A DNA stretch of 64,000 bases from positions 868,001 to 932,000 of the forward strand of contig CAVXDY010000007.1 in NCBI GenBank assembly GCA_963760715.1. The letters are read 5' to 3'. The first letter of the stretch is position 1. The number at the start of each line of letters is the position of its first letter. This stretch comes from CAVXDY01 sp963760715 (lineage in GTDB: Bacteria > Actinomycetota > Thermoleophilia > Miltoncostaeales > Miltoncostaeaceae). This document shows positions 1 through 8,620 of the stretch, in pieces. Position numbers and translations under genes: made by a program. The notes below the pieces were generated by a model that was given only the letters and a program-made list of their open reading frames with translations, was not told the origin of the DNA and ran no database searches.

Positions 1-793
1 GGCGGGGCGTGAGCGAGTGGAGCGCCCAGCCCTCGTTGAGGCGCAGCACCACGTCGCCGTCGCGCTGGCGGGCGACCTGCACGAACTGGTACGCGGACTC
101 GCCCTCGAACAGCACCTCCTCGCCGGGGGCGCCCTTCAGGCCCCCGAGGGGCAGGGCGATCAGGCAGGCGATGAGCGCCGGCACGGCCGCCGCGCGCCAG
201 CCCACGAGGGGCACGGCCGCCAGCGCGAGCAGGGCGGCGATCAGGAGCAGCGTCCGCCGGGTGCCGATCTCGGGGATGAGCAGCAGCACGGGGAGGAAGG
301 TGCCCACGATGGCGCCGATCGTGGAGAGGGCGTACAGGCGCCCGGAGACCTCGCCGGCCGTCCGCACGTCCCGCACGGAGAGCCGCACGGCCCAGGGCGA
401 CACCGCGCCGAGGGCCGTGATCGGGAGCGCGAACATCAGCATCGCGCCGATGAAGGAGCCGATGAACGCGCCGGCCGACAGGCCCTCGAAGGCCCCCTGG
501 GCGGCCGAGAAGAGGGGGCGGGTGGCGAACGGGACCACCGCGAGCGCGGCCGCCGCGACGAGCACGAGCAGCCCCAGGGCGCGCTCGGTGGGGTGGCGGT
601 CGGCCATCCGGCCGCCCAGCCAGTACCCCACCGAGAGGTAGATCAGGATCAGCCCGATCACGTTGGCCCACACGAGGTTGGAGGCGCCGAAGAACGGCGC
701 CAGCAGGCGGGTGCCGGTCATCTCGGCGGCGAGCGACGCACCGCCGGCCACGAAGACCAGCACGGGCAGGCGGAGGCTTGCGGCCCGGGGCAT
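1..793 (-). CDS. Fused membrane/spermidine synthase-like protein, C-terminus cut by window edge
   Basis: About 264 codons are present; the gene runs off the left edge. Reading from ATG at 793, the protein begins with a run of hydrophobic helices (residues about 8-25, 38-55, 70-85, 105-130, 155-215). It shows the motif GASLAAEMTGTRLLAPFFG near the N-terminus, the signature of the membrane domain in front of fused spermidine-synthase-like proteins. The last readable part (EEVLFEGESAYQFVQV, residues about 232-247) is the start of the soluble, SAM-fold half. In this family the soluble half resembles polyamine aminopropyltransferases but the substrate is usually unproven. The frame stays open to the edge with no in-frame stop. 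Confidence 0.8.
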   Translation of the reverse strand, partial: MPRAASLRLPVLVFVAGGASLAAEMTGTRLLAPFFGASNLVWANVIGLILIYLSVGYWLGGRMADRHPTERALGLLVLVAAAALAVVPFATRPLFSAAQGAFEGLSAGAFIGSFIGAMLMFALPITALGAVSPWAVRLSVRDVRTAGEVSGRLYALSTIGAIVGTFLPVLLLIPEIGTRRTLLLIAALLALAAVPLVGWRAAAVPALIACLIALPLGGLKGAPGEEVLFEGESAYQFVQVARQRDGDVVLRLNEGWALHSLTPR

Positions 794-907
794 GGGCCAC
801 CTTAGTCCGGGTTCGCGGGTTCGGGCGGGTGCGCAGGGCCGGGGTCGCGCCCGCCGAATCCCCCGGGACGGACGTCACCTCCGGCGCCGCGCGCACGACC
901 GGCCACC

Positions 908-1540
908 ATGAGACGCAGAGTCCACCTCCCGACCCTCGCCGCGCTCGCCTGCGCGACCGGCCTGCTCGCCCTCGCCCCGGCCGCGCCGGCGGCTCCGCCG
1001 AGGCTCGCGGGCAAGAGCGAGATCGCCGCGGCGCGGGGTCAGTTGGCGAAGCTCCGCGTCGCGGCGCCGCTGCCGGAGGCGGGCTACGACCGCGACAAGT
1101 TCCCCCACTGGGACGCCACGAGCGGGGGCTGCGACACCCGCGACGACATCCTGAAGCGTGACGCGATCCGCATCCGGCGCGGGCCGGGCTGCACGATCCG
1201 CTCCGGCTCGTGGCGCGACCCCTACAGCGGGAGGACCACGAGGGACTGGCACACGCTCGACATCGACCACGTCGTGCCGCTCGCCAACGCGTGGCGCTCG
1301 GGGGCGAGGCGCTGGACCAGGACGCGGCGGGAGGCCTACGCGAACGACCCCGGGGTCCTCCTGGCGGTGAGCGCCCACCTGAACCGCCAGAAGGGCGACG
1401 ACGCACCCCAGGAGTGGCTTCCCCCGCGGGTGGCCTTCCGGGTCACCTACGCCGTGGACTGGGTCGGGATCAAGGCCCACTACCGGCTCAGCGTCACCCG
1501 GGCGGAGCGGGCCACCCTTCGCCGGCTCCTCGCCCGGTAG
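908..1540 (+). CDS. Secreted HNH-type nuclease (GmrSD C-terminal/DUF1524-like)
   Basis: 210 aa. An N-terminal signal peptide (residues 1-29, ending APAAPAA) indicates export. The mature part carries the His-Me finger nuclease core: DIDHVVPLANAW at 118-129, then NDPGVLLAV, NRQKGD (159-164) and WLPP (170-173). In the family the central His, the Asn of the NRQKGD block and the Lys act at the metal/phosphate site. Two Cys pairs (75, 95) may form a disulfide. Homologous secreted proteins are common in actinobacteria and presumably degrade extracellular DNA; that role is inferred. The gene stands alone, with no immunity gene beside it. Confidence 0.85.
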   Translation: MRRRVHLPTLAALACATGLLALAPAAPAAPPRLAGKSEIAAARGQLAKLRVAAPLPEAGYDRDKFPHWDATSGGCDTRDDILKRDAIRIRRGPGCTIRSGSWRDPYSGRTTRDWHTLDIDHVVPLANAWRSGARRWTRTRREAYANDPGVLLAVSAHLNRQKGDDAPQEWLPPRVAFRVTYAVDWVGIKAHYRLSVTRAERATLRRLLAR

Positions 1541-1568
1541 GGCACGGCGCGGCCGGGCGCGCCCTCGG

Positions 1569-1574
1569 TAGCAT
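1569..1574 (+). promoter_or_regulatory. -10 element TAGCAT, leaderless layout
   Basis: TAGCAT ends 7 nt before the ATG at 1582, so transcription would start at or within one base of the start codon. No ribosome-binding site precedes the gene, consistent with leaderless translation. Confidence 0.5.
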
Positions 1575-1581
1575 CGGGTCG

Positions 1582-1854
1582 ATGCCCTGCACCCATCTCG
1601 ACCAGGTCCGGCTGCTCCGGCCGACGGGACCGATCGCCGGCTGCGAGGAGTGCCTCAAGATCGGGAGCCGGTGGCTCCATCTGCGGATGTGCCAGGCCTG
1701 CGGGAAGATCGGCTGCTGCGACTCGTCGCCCAACCGGCACGCCAGCGGCCACGCGCGCGAGGTCGGCCACCCCGTCCTGCGATCGGTGGAGCCCGGCGAG
1801 GACTGGTCGTGGTGCGTCATCGACGAGGTCGCCTTCGTCCTTCCGGGCGCGTGA
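1582..1854 (+). CDS. UBP-type zinc finger protein
   Basis: 90 aa. The protein is essentially one ZnF-UBP domain: CTHL at 3-6, CEEC (21-24), CQAC (37-40), CCD (45-47), then spaced His residues (H53, H57, H63). Eukaryotic relatives bind ubiquitin C-termini; bacterial stand-alone versions are common in actinobacteria and their ligand is unknown. The start is supported by the -10 hexamer 7 nt upstream. The neighbour at 1897 is a second tiny zinc protein with the same promoter layout. Confidence 0.8.
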   Translation: MPCTHLDQVRLLRPTGPIAGCEECLKIGSRWLHLRMCQACGKIGCCDSSPNRHASGHAREVGHPVLRSVEPGEDWSWCVIDEVAFVLPGA

Positions 1855-1883
1855 GCCGATGGACCCGCTCGTGCGCCTCCGGA

Positions 1884-1889
1884 TAGGCT
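1884..1889 (+). promoter_or_regulatory. -10 element TAGGCT, leaderless layout
   Basis: TAGGCT lies exactly 7 nt before the ATG at 1897, the same spacing as in the gene just upstream. Confidence 0.45.
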
Positions 1890-1896
1890 CGGGACC

Positions 1897-2091
1897 ATGA
1901 CCGAGGCCGCCGCCGACCCCTCCGTCCCGCCCCCCTGTCCGAAGGACGGCATCGCCATGCGGCCCTCGAAGCGCACGATGCTGACGCACGACATCTCCAC
2001 GGGACAGGCCATCCCGGTGGAGCAGACCTTCGACGTCTGGCGCTGCCCCATGTGCGGCCGGGAGCTGCCCCGCCAGGGCGAGATCAGGTAG
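1897..2091 (+). CDS. Small zinc-ribbon protein, unknown function
   Basis: 64 aa. I do not recognise a named family. It has a first Cys block (PPPCPKDG, residues 12-19) and a C-terminal CPMCG (50-54), a plausible four-ligand zinc ribbon if another Cys or His contributes, since only three Cys are obvious. The middle part is rich in polar residues. It is probably co-located with the UBP finger gene by function or promoter style, but no operon is evident because it carries its own -10 element. Confidence 0.6.
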   Translation: MTEAAADPSVPPPCPKDGIAMRPSKRTMLTHDISTGQAIPVEQTFDVWRCPMCGRELPRQGEIR

Positions 2092-2092
2092 G

Positions 2093-3055
2093 TCAGGCGG
2101 GGGCCGGCGCGCCGGTGAGCGCGGCGAGCTCGTCGTCGGACAGCTCGAGATCCACGGCGCCCATGAGCTCGCGCGCCTGGCCGGGCGTGGTCGCGCTGGC
2201 GACCGCGCAGGTGACCCCGGGCTGCGCCATGACCCACGCGAGGGCGACCTGGGCGTGGCTCGCGCCGTGGGCCGCGGCGACCCGGCCGAGGGTCTCGAGC
2301 ACGGCCAGCCCGCGGTCGTTCATGTAGTCGCGCGCCACGCCGGGTGCGCGGGGGCTGTCGGGGAGCGGCTGCCCGGGGCGGTACTTCCCGCTGAGGAAGC
2401 CGCGCGCGAGGGAGAAGTAGGTCGCGACCCCGAGGTCCTCGGAGAGGCAGATCTCCCGCAGCTCCCCCTCGTAGCCGCCGCGGTCCACGAGGTTGTAGTG
2501 CGGCTGGAGGGCCTCGAAGCGGGCGAGCCCGCGCTCCTCGCTGATCCTCAGCGCCTCGGTCAGGCGCTCGGCCGGGTAGTTGGAGGCGGCGACGGCGCGC
2601 ACCAGGCCCTGGCCCACCAGCTCGTCGAAGGCGCCCATCGTCTCCTCGAGCGGCGTCCCGGGGTCGTCCTCGTGGGCGTAGAAGAGGTCGATGCGCTCCA
2701 CCTGGAGCCGGCGGAGGGACTCCTCGGCGCCGCGCAGGATGATCTCCCGGGTGAGCCCCTTGGGCTGCCCGGGCCCTCCCGCCATTCCGACCTTGGTGGC
2801 GATGACGAGGTCGTCCCGGTCCGCGCGGCCGGCGAGCCACCGTCCGATGATCTCCTCCGACTCGCCGCCCCGGTTGCCGGGGACCCACGCGGAGTAGACG
2901 TTGGCGCTGTCGACCGCGTTGCCGCCGGCGGCCACGTAGGCGTCGAGCACGGCGACCGAGGCCTCCTCGTCGGCGCCCCAGCCGAAGACGTTGCCGCCCA
3001 GGCAGAGGGGTGCCACGCGGAGGCCGCTTCGGCCCAGCTCTCGGCGCTCGGACAC
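2093..3055 (-). CDS. Aldo/keto reductase
   Basis: 320 aa from a GTG start chosen because GGAGG sits 5 nt upstream. The complete AKR catalytic tetrad is visible: Asp49 and Tyr54 (DSANVYS), Lys88 (ATKVG) and His128 (YAHED). The N-terminal LGRSGLRVAPLCLGGNVFGWG is typical of the NADPH-dependent YajO/Tas-like branch, with the C-terminal nucleotide-binding region around residues 270-300. The substrate is unknown. It lies 41 nt downstream of an MFS exporter on the same strand, so it may be transcribed as the third gene of the MarR-MFS unit. Confidence 0.85.
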   Translation of the reverse strand: MSERRELGRSGLRVAPLCLGGNVFGWGADEEASVAVLDAYVAAGGNAVDSANVYSAWVPGNRGGESEEIIGRWLAGRADRDDLVIATKVGMAGGPGQPKGLTREIILRGAEESLRRLQVERIDLFYAHEDDPGTPLEETMGAFDELVGQGLVRAVAASNYPAERLTEALRISEERGLARFEALQPHYNLVDRGGYEGELREICLSEDLGVATYFSLARGFLSGKYRPGQPLPDSPRAPGVARDYMNDRGLAVLETLGRVAAAHGASHAQVALAWVMAQPGVTCAVASATTPGQARELMGAVDLELSDDELAALTGAPAPA

Positions 3056-3096
3056 AGCGCCTCCGAGGCTACCGATCGGGCCGCGCCCGGGCCCGG

Positions 3097-4572
3097 TCAG
3101 GCGGTGTCGAGCTCCAGCACCGCGTCGCGCGCCGTCTCCGCCTCCTCCTGCGGGCGCGCCCGGCGGGGCCGCGCCCAGAGGGCCGCGACGGCCGCCACGA
3201 GGGCGCCGACCGTCCCCACCCAGAACGCGTCGACGAACCCGGCCTCGGTGGGCACGCTGGTGCCCGGGGCGACGTTGGCGGCCAGCAGCACCGCGCCGAC
3301 CTGGGCCCCGATGACGCCGCCGACCGTCCGCACCACCGTGTTCATGCCCGTGGCGACGCCGGTCTCGGTGGGCCGCACGTTGTTGACGATCAGCTTGGGC
3401 ATCACGGCGAAGGCGAACCCGATGCCGATCCCGCAGAAGATGAAGGCGACGGCGGGCTGCCAGGGCTCGGCGTGCCAGGTGGCGATCCCGGCCGAGCCGA
3501 GCGCCACCAGGAGCATCCCCGTCACCAGAGGGAGCCGCTCGCCGTAGCGCCGTCCCAGCAGCCCGCCCAGCGGCCCCGCGCCGAGGACGGCCAGCGACGT
3601 CGGGAGGATCCACAGCCCGGCCACGGTCACGCTCGTGCCGAAGCCGTAGTCGGCGATCGACGCGAGCGGGGCGGGAAGCCCGCCCGGCAGCTCGTAGAAG
3701 GTGGGCAGGATCACCCAGGTCATGTAGAGCGCGAAGCCCGAGAGCATTGCCGTGAGGTTGGTGAACAGCACCACCCGCCGGGCCATCATCCGCATGTCCA
3801 CCATCGGGTCGGTCACGCGCAGCTCGATGAACCCCCAGAGCAGGAACAGCGCCACCGAGCCGCCGAACAGGCCCACGATCGGGGACGACCCCCAGCCGAG
3901 CTGCTGGCCCTCGGTGAGCCCGACCAGCAGGCAGATGAGGGCGGCGGAGAGCGTCACCGCGCCCTTCAGGTCCACCCGGGAGGGCGAGGTGATCCGTGAG
4001 TCGGGCACGAAGCGCCACACCAGGACGAGCGCGATGGCCACGACGATGGCGCTCACCACGAACAGGTAGCGCCACGAGAGGTTGTCGATGATCAGGCCGC
4101 TGGCCACGATCCCGACGCCGCCGCCCACCCCGAGGACGGCCGACACCAGGCCCATCGCGACGCTCACCTTCTCCTTCGGGAACTCGTCGCGGATGATCGC
4201 GAAGCTGAGCGGGAAGACCGCCCCGCCCACGCCCTGCACCGCGCGCCACACGATCAGCGAGGAGATGCTCCACGCGAAGATCGCCCCGATCGAGCCGACC
4301 AGGAAGATCGCGAGGGCGATGATCATCAGCTTCACCTTGCCGTGCTGGTCGCCCAGCCGGCCGATGATCGGCGTCGCCACCGAGCCCGTGAGCAGGTAGG
4401 CGGTGACGGTCCAGGTGACCCAGGTCCCCGACGTGTGCAGATCCTCCTGAAGGCGCGGCAGCGCCGGGATCAGGAAGGTCTGCATCAGGGCGAACGCCAT
4501 CGCGGCGGTCACCAGGCCCGCCAGGGTCAGCCGAAGCGACTTGGCGGCGTCCGCGTTGCGCGCGCGGCTCAC
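3097..4572 (-). CDS. MFS transporter, DHA2/EmrB-type drug exporter
   Basis: 491 aa, rich in transmembrane helices, about 14 as expected for the DHA2 family. Motif A-like GRLGDQHGK follows the second helix and WRAVQGVGGAVFPLSFAI marks the next segment. It probably exports amphipathic compounds by proton antiport. The GTG start at 4572 overlaps the stop of the upstream marR gene (GTGA), so the two are translationally coupled. A MarR regulator directly coupled to an exporter is the classical arrangement for an efflux pump induced by its own substrate. Confidence 0.85.
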   Translation of the reverse strand: MSRARNADAAKSLRLTLAGLVTAAMAFALMQTFLIPALPRLQEDLHTSGTWVTWTVTAYLLTGSVATPIIGRLGDQHGKVKLMIIALAIFLVGSIGAIFAWSISSLIVWRAVQGVGGAVFPLSFAIIRDEFPKEKVSVAMGLVSAVLGVGGGVGIVASGLIIDNLSWRYLFVVSAIVVAIALVLVWRFVPDSRITSPSRVDLKGAVTLSAALICLLVGLTEGQQLGWGSSPIVGLFGGSVALFLLWGFIELRVTDPMVDMRMMARRVVLFTNLTAMLSGFALYMTWVILPTFYELPGGLPAPLASIADYGFGTSVTVAGLWILPTSLAVLGAGPLGGLLGRRYGERLPLVTGMLLVALGSAGIATWHAEPWQPAVAFIFCGIGIGFAFAVMPKLIVNNVRPTETGVATGMNTVVRTVGGVIGAQVGAVLLAANVAPGTSVPTEAGFVDAFWVGTVGALVAAVAALWARPRRARPQEEAETARDAVLELDTA

Positions 4573-5033
4573 GGCGGCGCCGGCCCCGAGGCGGGCAGCC
4601 GGTCCATCACGCGCCGCAGCAGCTCGGCGAGCTGATCGCGCTCGTCCGCGTCGAGCCCCGCGAAGATGCGCTCCTCGATCCCGTCGACGACGGCCATGCC
4701 CCGCTCGGCCAGCTCCCGCCCGCGGGGGGTGAGCCGCACCCGCGTGGCCCGCCGGTCGTCCGGGTCCGGGTGGCGCTCGACCGAGGCCTCGCGGGCCAGC
4801 CGGTCGATCATGCGGCACATGCTCGGCGGCTCCAGCCGCAGGCGCCGGGCCAGCTCGGCCTGGGTGAGCCCGTCCTCCTCGCTCAGCGATCGCAGCACCG
4901 CCAGGCTCGGCCCCGAGAGGCCGACGACGCTCAGCTCCGCGTCGGCGGTGGTGCGCAGCAGGCGGCCGGCCACGCCGAGCCGGTGCGCCAGCCGCTCGTT
5001 GAGCGCGGTGGGGGACGTGGTCGCGGAGGCCAC
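4569..5033 (-). CDS. MarR-family transcriptional regulator
   Basis: 154 aa, GTG start. The winged helix covers residues about 35-105: LTQAELARRLRLEPPSMCRM is the helix-turn-helix, and DPDDRRATRVRLTPRG is the wing signature of MarR proteins. MarR dimers usually repress an adjacent exporter and release DNA on ligand binding. The promoter at 5040-5068 contains a palindrome and places the transcript start on the GTG itself, so autoregulation with the exporter is likely. Inducer unknown. Confidence 0.9.
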   Translation of the reverse strand: MASATTSPTALNERLAHRLGVAGRLLRTTADAELSVVGLSGPSLAVLRSLSEEDGLTQAELARRLRLEPPSMCRMIDRLAREASVERHPDPDDRRATRVRLTPRGRELAERGMAVVDGIEERIFAGLDADERDQLAELLRRVMDRLPASGPAPP

Positions 5034-5039
5034 GGCGGG

Positions 5040-5068
5040 ACATTACTTAGACGACGAATCATTCGCAA
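5040..5068 (-). promoter_or_regulatory. Leaderless promoter with MarR operator candidate
   Basis: On the minus strand: -35 TTGCGA (5068-5063), 17-bp spacer, -10 TAATGT (5045-5040), then 6 nt to the GTG at 5033. The spacer holds a perfect 11-bp inverted repeat, CGAATGATTCG (5055-5065), between the two hexamers. A dimer bound there would block RNA polymerase. MarR binding is inferred from position only. Confidence 0.6.
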
Positions 5069-5108
5069 GCTACCGATTGGCCGGGAACCCGCGCGCCCGC
5101 CGAGGCGC

Positions 5109-6350
5109 TCATCCCCCCGCGCGGGGGGCGAGCAGCGTCGGGTCCGCCAGGAGGGGGGCGAACGCGAGCTCGGCGGCGCCGAGCAGCGGCGCCTCCCAGC
5201 CGAGGTGGGACGCCACGACCTCCACCGACGCGCGCGACGCGGGCAGCGCACGGGCGTCCAGGGCGGTCTCGAGCTGGCTCTCGACGTAATGGTGGATGCG
5301 GGCGAAATAGCCGCCCAGGACCACCCGCCGCGGGTTGAACGTGTTGATGATCCCGGCGACCCCGATGCCGAGCCAGCGGCCCACCTCGCGCAGCGCGCGC
5401 AACGCCCGCTCGTCGCCGGCCGCGGCCGCTCGCAGGACCTCGTCCACCGCCGCGCGTCCGCCGCGTGTGGGGTCGGCGCCGGCGGCGCGCAGGAGCGCGG
5501 GCTCGCCGACCTCCGTCTCGAGGCAGCCGCGCGACCCGCACCGGCAGGGTCGGCCGTCGGGGTTCACGGTGACGTGCCCGATCTCCCCGGAGTAGCCGTC
5601 CGCCCCGCGCAGGGGCCGGCCGTCCACGATCACCCCGCCACCGACGCCGACCTCGCCGTAGACGAAGACGAGATCGTCCACGCCGACGCCCGCGCCCCGC
5701 TGGTGCTCCGCGAGCGCCCCCAGGTCGGCGTCGTTGCCCACGTGCACCGGCACCGCCTCGTCGAAGGCCGACGCGAGGAGCTCGCCGAGCGGCTCGTCCC
5801 GCCAGCCGAGGTTGGGCGCGATCCGCACCAGCCCGTCGTCGCGTCGCACCACGCCGACGATCGAGACGCCGATCCCGACCAGCCGCTGCACGGGGGGCGC
5901 CACGAGCAGCGGCCGGCCGAGCCGTTGGACCTCTGCCACGACGTCCGCCGCGGACACCGGTTCCCGCCGGCGGTCAACGCGAGCCTGACGGCGGACCTCG
6001 CCGCCGAGCCCGACGATCGCGACCGCGAGCGAGTCGACCGCGATCTCGATGGCGAGCGCGACCGGGCCGCGCTCCGCCAGCCGGACCTCGGGGGAGGGGC
6101 GCCCGCGCCCCGTCCGGCCGCGCGGAGGACCCTCGACCACCAGTCCGCGCTCGGCGAGCTCGGCGACGAGTGTGGCGACGGTGCTCCGGCTGAGCTCCGT
6201 CCGCTGGGTGAGGTCCGAGCGGGAGAGCGGGCCGGCCAGGTGCAGGTACCTCAGGACCATGCTCAGGTTGTGGGGCCGGAGCTGCTCGCTGCTGTGCCCG
6301 TGGCCGAGGTCAACCTTGAGGGGGCTCGCGCGATGGCCTGGGGTGGACAA
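5109..6350 (-). CDS. ROK-family transcriptional repressor (XylR/NagC-like)
   Basis: 413 aa. An N-terminal winged HTH (residues about 25-85: LSRSDLTQRTELSRSTVATL) is followed by a ROK sugar-kinase fold. The kinase-fold ATP and zinc motifs are visible: VYGEVGVGGGVIVDGRPLRG and the zinc site GEIGHVTVNPDG followed by CRCGSRGCLE. It is divergent from a xylose-type ABC operon and is the obvious local repressor. The chosen start is TTG with AGGA upstream; a start a few codons downstream cannot be excluded. Confidence 0.88.
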   Translation of the reverse strand: MSTPGHRASPLKVDLGHGHSSEQLRPHNLSMVLRYLHLAGPLSRSDLTQRTELSRSTVATLVAELAERGLVVEGPPRGRTGRGRPSPEVRLAERGPVALAIEIAVDSLAVAIVGLGGEVRRQARVDRRREPVSAADVVAEVQRLGRPLLVAPPVQRLVGIGVSIVGVVRRDDGLVRIAPNLGWRDEPLGELLASAFDEAVPVHVGNDADLGALAEHQRGAGVGVDDLVFVYGEVGVGGGVIVDGRPLRGADGYSGEIGHVTVNPDGRPCRCGSRGCLETEVGEPALLRAAGADPTRGGRAAVDEVLRAAAAGDERALRALREVGRWLGIGVAGIINTFNPRRVVLGGYFARIHHYVESQLETALDARALPASRASVEVVASHLGWEAPLLGAAELAFAPLLADPTLLAPRAGG

Positions 6351-6367
6351 TCTCGGTCCTTACCGGA

Positions 6368-6397
6368 TAGTTTTGGATTGCAACAAAACAAACTAGT
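6368..6397. promoter_or_regulatory. ROK operator candidate between divergent genes
   Basis: In an AT-rich island inside GC-rich DNA there is GTTTTG (6370-6375), 8 nt, then CAAAAC (6384-6389), flanked by TAGTTT and AAACTA. ROK repressors commonly bind A/T-rich inverted repeats of this kind. A TTTTGG-17-TAGTGT promoter-like pair on the plus strand overlaps it. The remaining intergenic DNA to 6634 shows only an AAGGGGGA ribosome-binding site for the next gene. Confidence 0.45.
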
Positions 6398-6634
6398 GTC
6401 CAAGGTAGTTCGGGGCGCTAACGGCCGTCAACCCGGGCTCCCGCCCGATCTGCGAACGGATGTCCGATGCGAACGCGTCGCAGGATCCATGGCTCACCCG
6501 GGATGGAACACGGCCCTCGCCCGCAAAGCGCCCGCAGAGGCGTGGCATTTGTGCCGAACGTTGCATAGTCTGGCGCCCGGAATTCTTTCGCCCGGTAGCG
6601 GCCGACCATCGAAAACAGGATCAAGGGGGACGAT

Positions 6635-7757
6635 GTGAAGATCACACGAAAGGGCGGGACGGTGATCGCCCTGCTCGCGACGGGCGCGATCGCGTTCGGC
6701 CTCAGCGCATGCGGCAGCAGCAACAACAGCGCTGCGAGCAGCGACACCTCGGGCGGCGCCTCCTCAGCAGGCGGGAAGATCGCGCTCCTTCTGCCGGAGA
6801 CGCAGAACGCCCGGTACGAGACCAAGGACCGGCCGCTCTTCACGGCCAAGGTCAAGGAGCTGTGCCCGAACTGTGAGGTGCTGTACTCCAACGCCGACCA
6901 GGACGCGGCCAAGCAGCAGCAGCAGGCGGAGGCGGCCCTGACCAACGGGGCGAAGGTCCTCGTGCTCGACGCGGTGGACGCCGCATCGACCGGCGCCATC
7001 GTCGCGCAGGCCAACGCCAAGGGCGTTCCCGTGTTTGCCTACGACCGGGCGATCCCCGGCAAGGGCGTGGCTTACTACAACTCCTACGACAACGCCAAGG
7101 TGGGCGAGCTGCAGGGGAACGCCCTGCTCGACAAGCTCAAGGCGGACGGCAAGGGGAACGGGACGATCGTGATGATCAACGGCTCCCCGACCGACAACAA
7201 CGCCAAGCTCTTCAAGAAGGGCGCGCACTCGGTGTTCGACTCGAGCACCTTGAAGATCGGCGCGGAGTACGACGCTCCGAACTGGCTGCCCGCCGAGGCC
7301 CAGACGTTCATGGACCAGGCCATCACCAAGCTGGGCAAGAACGGGTTCGTCGGCGTCTACTCGGCCAACGACGGCCTCGCCGGCGGCATCATCGCGGCCA
7401 TGAAGGCGGCCGGCATCGACCCGTCCACCAGGCCGACCACCGGGCCAGGACGCCGAGCTGGCCGCAATCCAGCGGATCCTCGCCGGCGAGCAGTTCATGA
7501 CGGTCTACAAGGCCATCAAGCCGCAGGCCGAGGACGCCGCGACCATCGCGGTGGAGCTCGTGCAGGGCAAGCCGGTGAGCGTCGCGACGACGCCGGTGAG
7601 CAACGGCACCGTGGACGTTCCGAGCATCATCTACGACCCCGTCTCGGTGACGAAGGACAACGTGAAGGACACGATCGTGGCGGACGGGTACTGGACCCCC
7701 GCCGAGATCTGCACCGGCCCCTACAAGGCCGCCTGCACGGCCGCCGGCATCCAGTAG
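6635..7757 (+). CDS. Sugar ABC substrate-binding lipoprotein (XylF-like), frameshifted as read
   Basis: Periplasmic-binding-protein type I family, close to D-xylose-binding XylF (IALLLPETQNARYETKDRP, VPVFAYDRAI). A lipoprotein signal ends in LSAC with Cys26. The GTG start has AAGGGGGA 4 nt upstream. The frame breaks at 7445-7446: removing one C restores TGQDAELAAIQRILAGEQF and the normal C-terminus, giving 373 aa that end at 7757. As read, the first frame stays open and runs into the downstream ATPase gene, which would wrongly look like a fusion. It may be a sequence error or a recent inactivating mutation. First gene of a three-gene sugar importer. Confidence 0.82.
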
Positions 7758-7819
7758 CGTCAACGGCCGGGCCCGGACGGGGATCGTCCCGTCCGGGCGG
7801 GCCGGTTGAAAGGACATCC

Positions 7820-8620
7820 ATGACCGTTCCCGTTCTCGACCTGAAGGGCGTGAGCAAGCGCTTCGGCGCGGTGGAGGCCCTGACCGACGTGGACTTCCGC
7901 GTCGACGCCGGAGAGGTGGTCGCCCTCGTGGGGGACAACGGCGCCGGCAAGTCCACGCTCATCAAGGCCGTCTCGGGCGTGGGCCTGGCGGACTCGGGCG
8001 AGTTCCGCTTCCTTGGTGAGCCGGCCAGCATCAGCGGGCCCCAGGACGCGACCGCCCTCGGCATCGCGACCGTCTACCAGGACCTCGCCCTGGCCGACAA
8101 CCTCGACGTGTCGGAGAACCTCTACCTGGGCCAGGAGAGCTACCTCCCGGGCCCGCTGCGCTGGCTGTGGATGCTGGACGACCTGGGGATGGAGAAGGAA
8201 TCGGGCGAGCTGATCCGCTCGCTGTCGTCGCGCATCCCGAACGTCACCACCCAGGTCGCATCGCTCTCGGGTGGACAGCGCCAGATCGTGGCGATCGCCC
8301 GCTCGCTGCTCGGCGATCCCAAGCTGGTGATGCTCGACGAGCCCACCGCGGCCCTGGGCGTGGCCCAGACCGCGCAGGTGCTCGACCTGATCCTCAAGCT
8401 CAAGGAGCGCGGCCTCGGGGTGGTGGTGATCAGCCACAACCTGACCGACGTCTTCGCGGTGGCCGACCGCATCGTCGTGCTGTTCCTCGGACGCAACGCG
8501 GGCGAGTTCAAGCGCACCGAGACCACGCGCGAGGAGGTGGTCGGCGCCATCACCAGCGGCCCCGGCACCCCGGCGGGCGTCGGCGGCGACGAGGACGGCG
8601 GCGAGGCGGTGCCGGCATGA
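7820..8620 (+). CDS. Sugar ABC transporter ATP-binding protein
   Basis: 266 aa, ATG with AAAGGA upstream. Walker A GDNGAGKST (38-46), Q-loop VYQDLALAD, signature SLSGGQRQ, Walker B VMLDEPTAAL and the switch His in VISHNL are all present. It has a single ABC domain, unlike two-domain XylG/RbsA (about 500 aa), as in the fructose/ribose FrcA-type subfamily, so it presumably works as a homodimer. It lies between the binding protein and the permease, and its stop overlaps the permease ATG (ATGA at 8617). Confidence 0.92.
   Translation: MTVPVLDLKGVSKRFGAVEALTDVDFRVDAGEVVALVGDNGAGKSTLIKAVSGVGLADSGEFRFLGEPASISGPQDATALGIATVYQDLALADNLDVSENLYLGQESYLPGPLRWLWMLDDLGMEKESGELIRSLSSRIPNVTTQVASLSGGQRQIVAIARSLLGDPKLVMLDEPTAALGVAQTAQVLDLILKLKERGLGVVVISHNLTDVFAVADRIVVLFLGRNAGEFKRTETTREEVVGAITSGPGTPAGVGGDEDGGEAVPA

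Noticed and set aside
6635..8620. Apparent 661-residue fusion of sugar-binding protein and ATPase
   Set aside because: The middle part is shifted-frame, Arg/Gly-rich shadow sequence; the real binding-protein C-terminus is in another frame and the ATPase has its own ATG and RBS.
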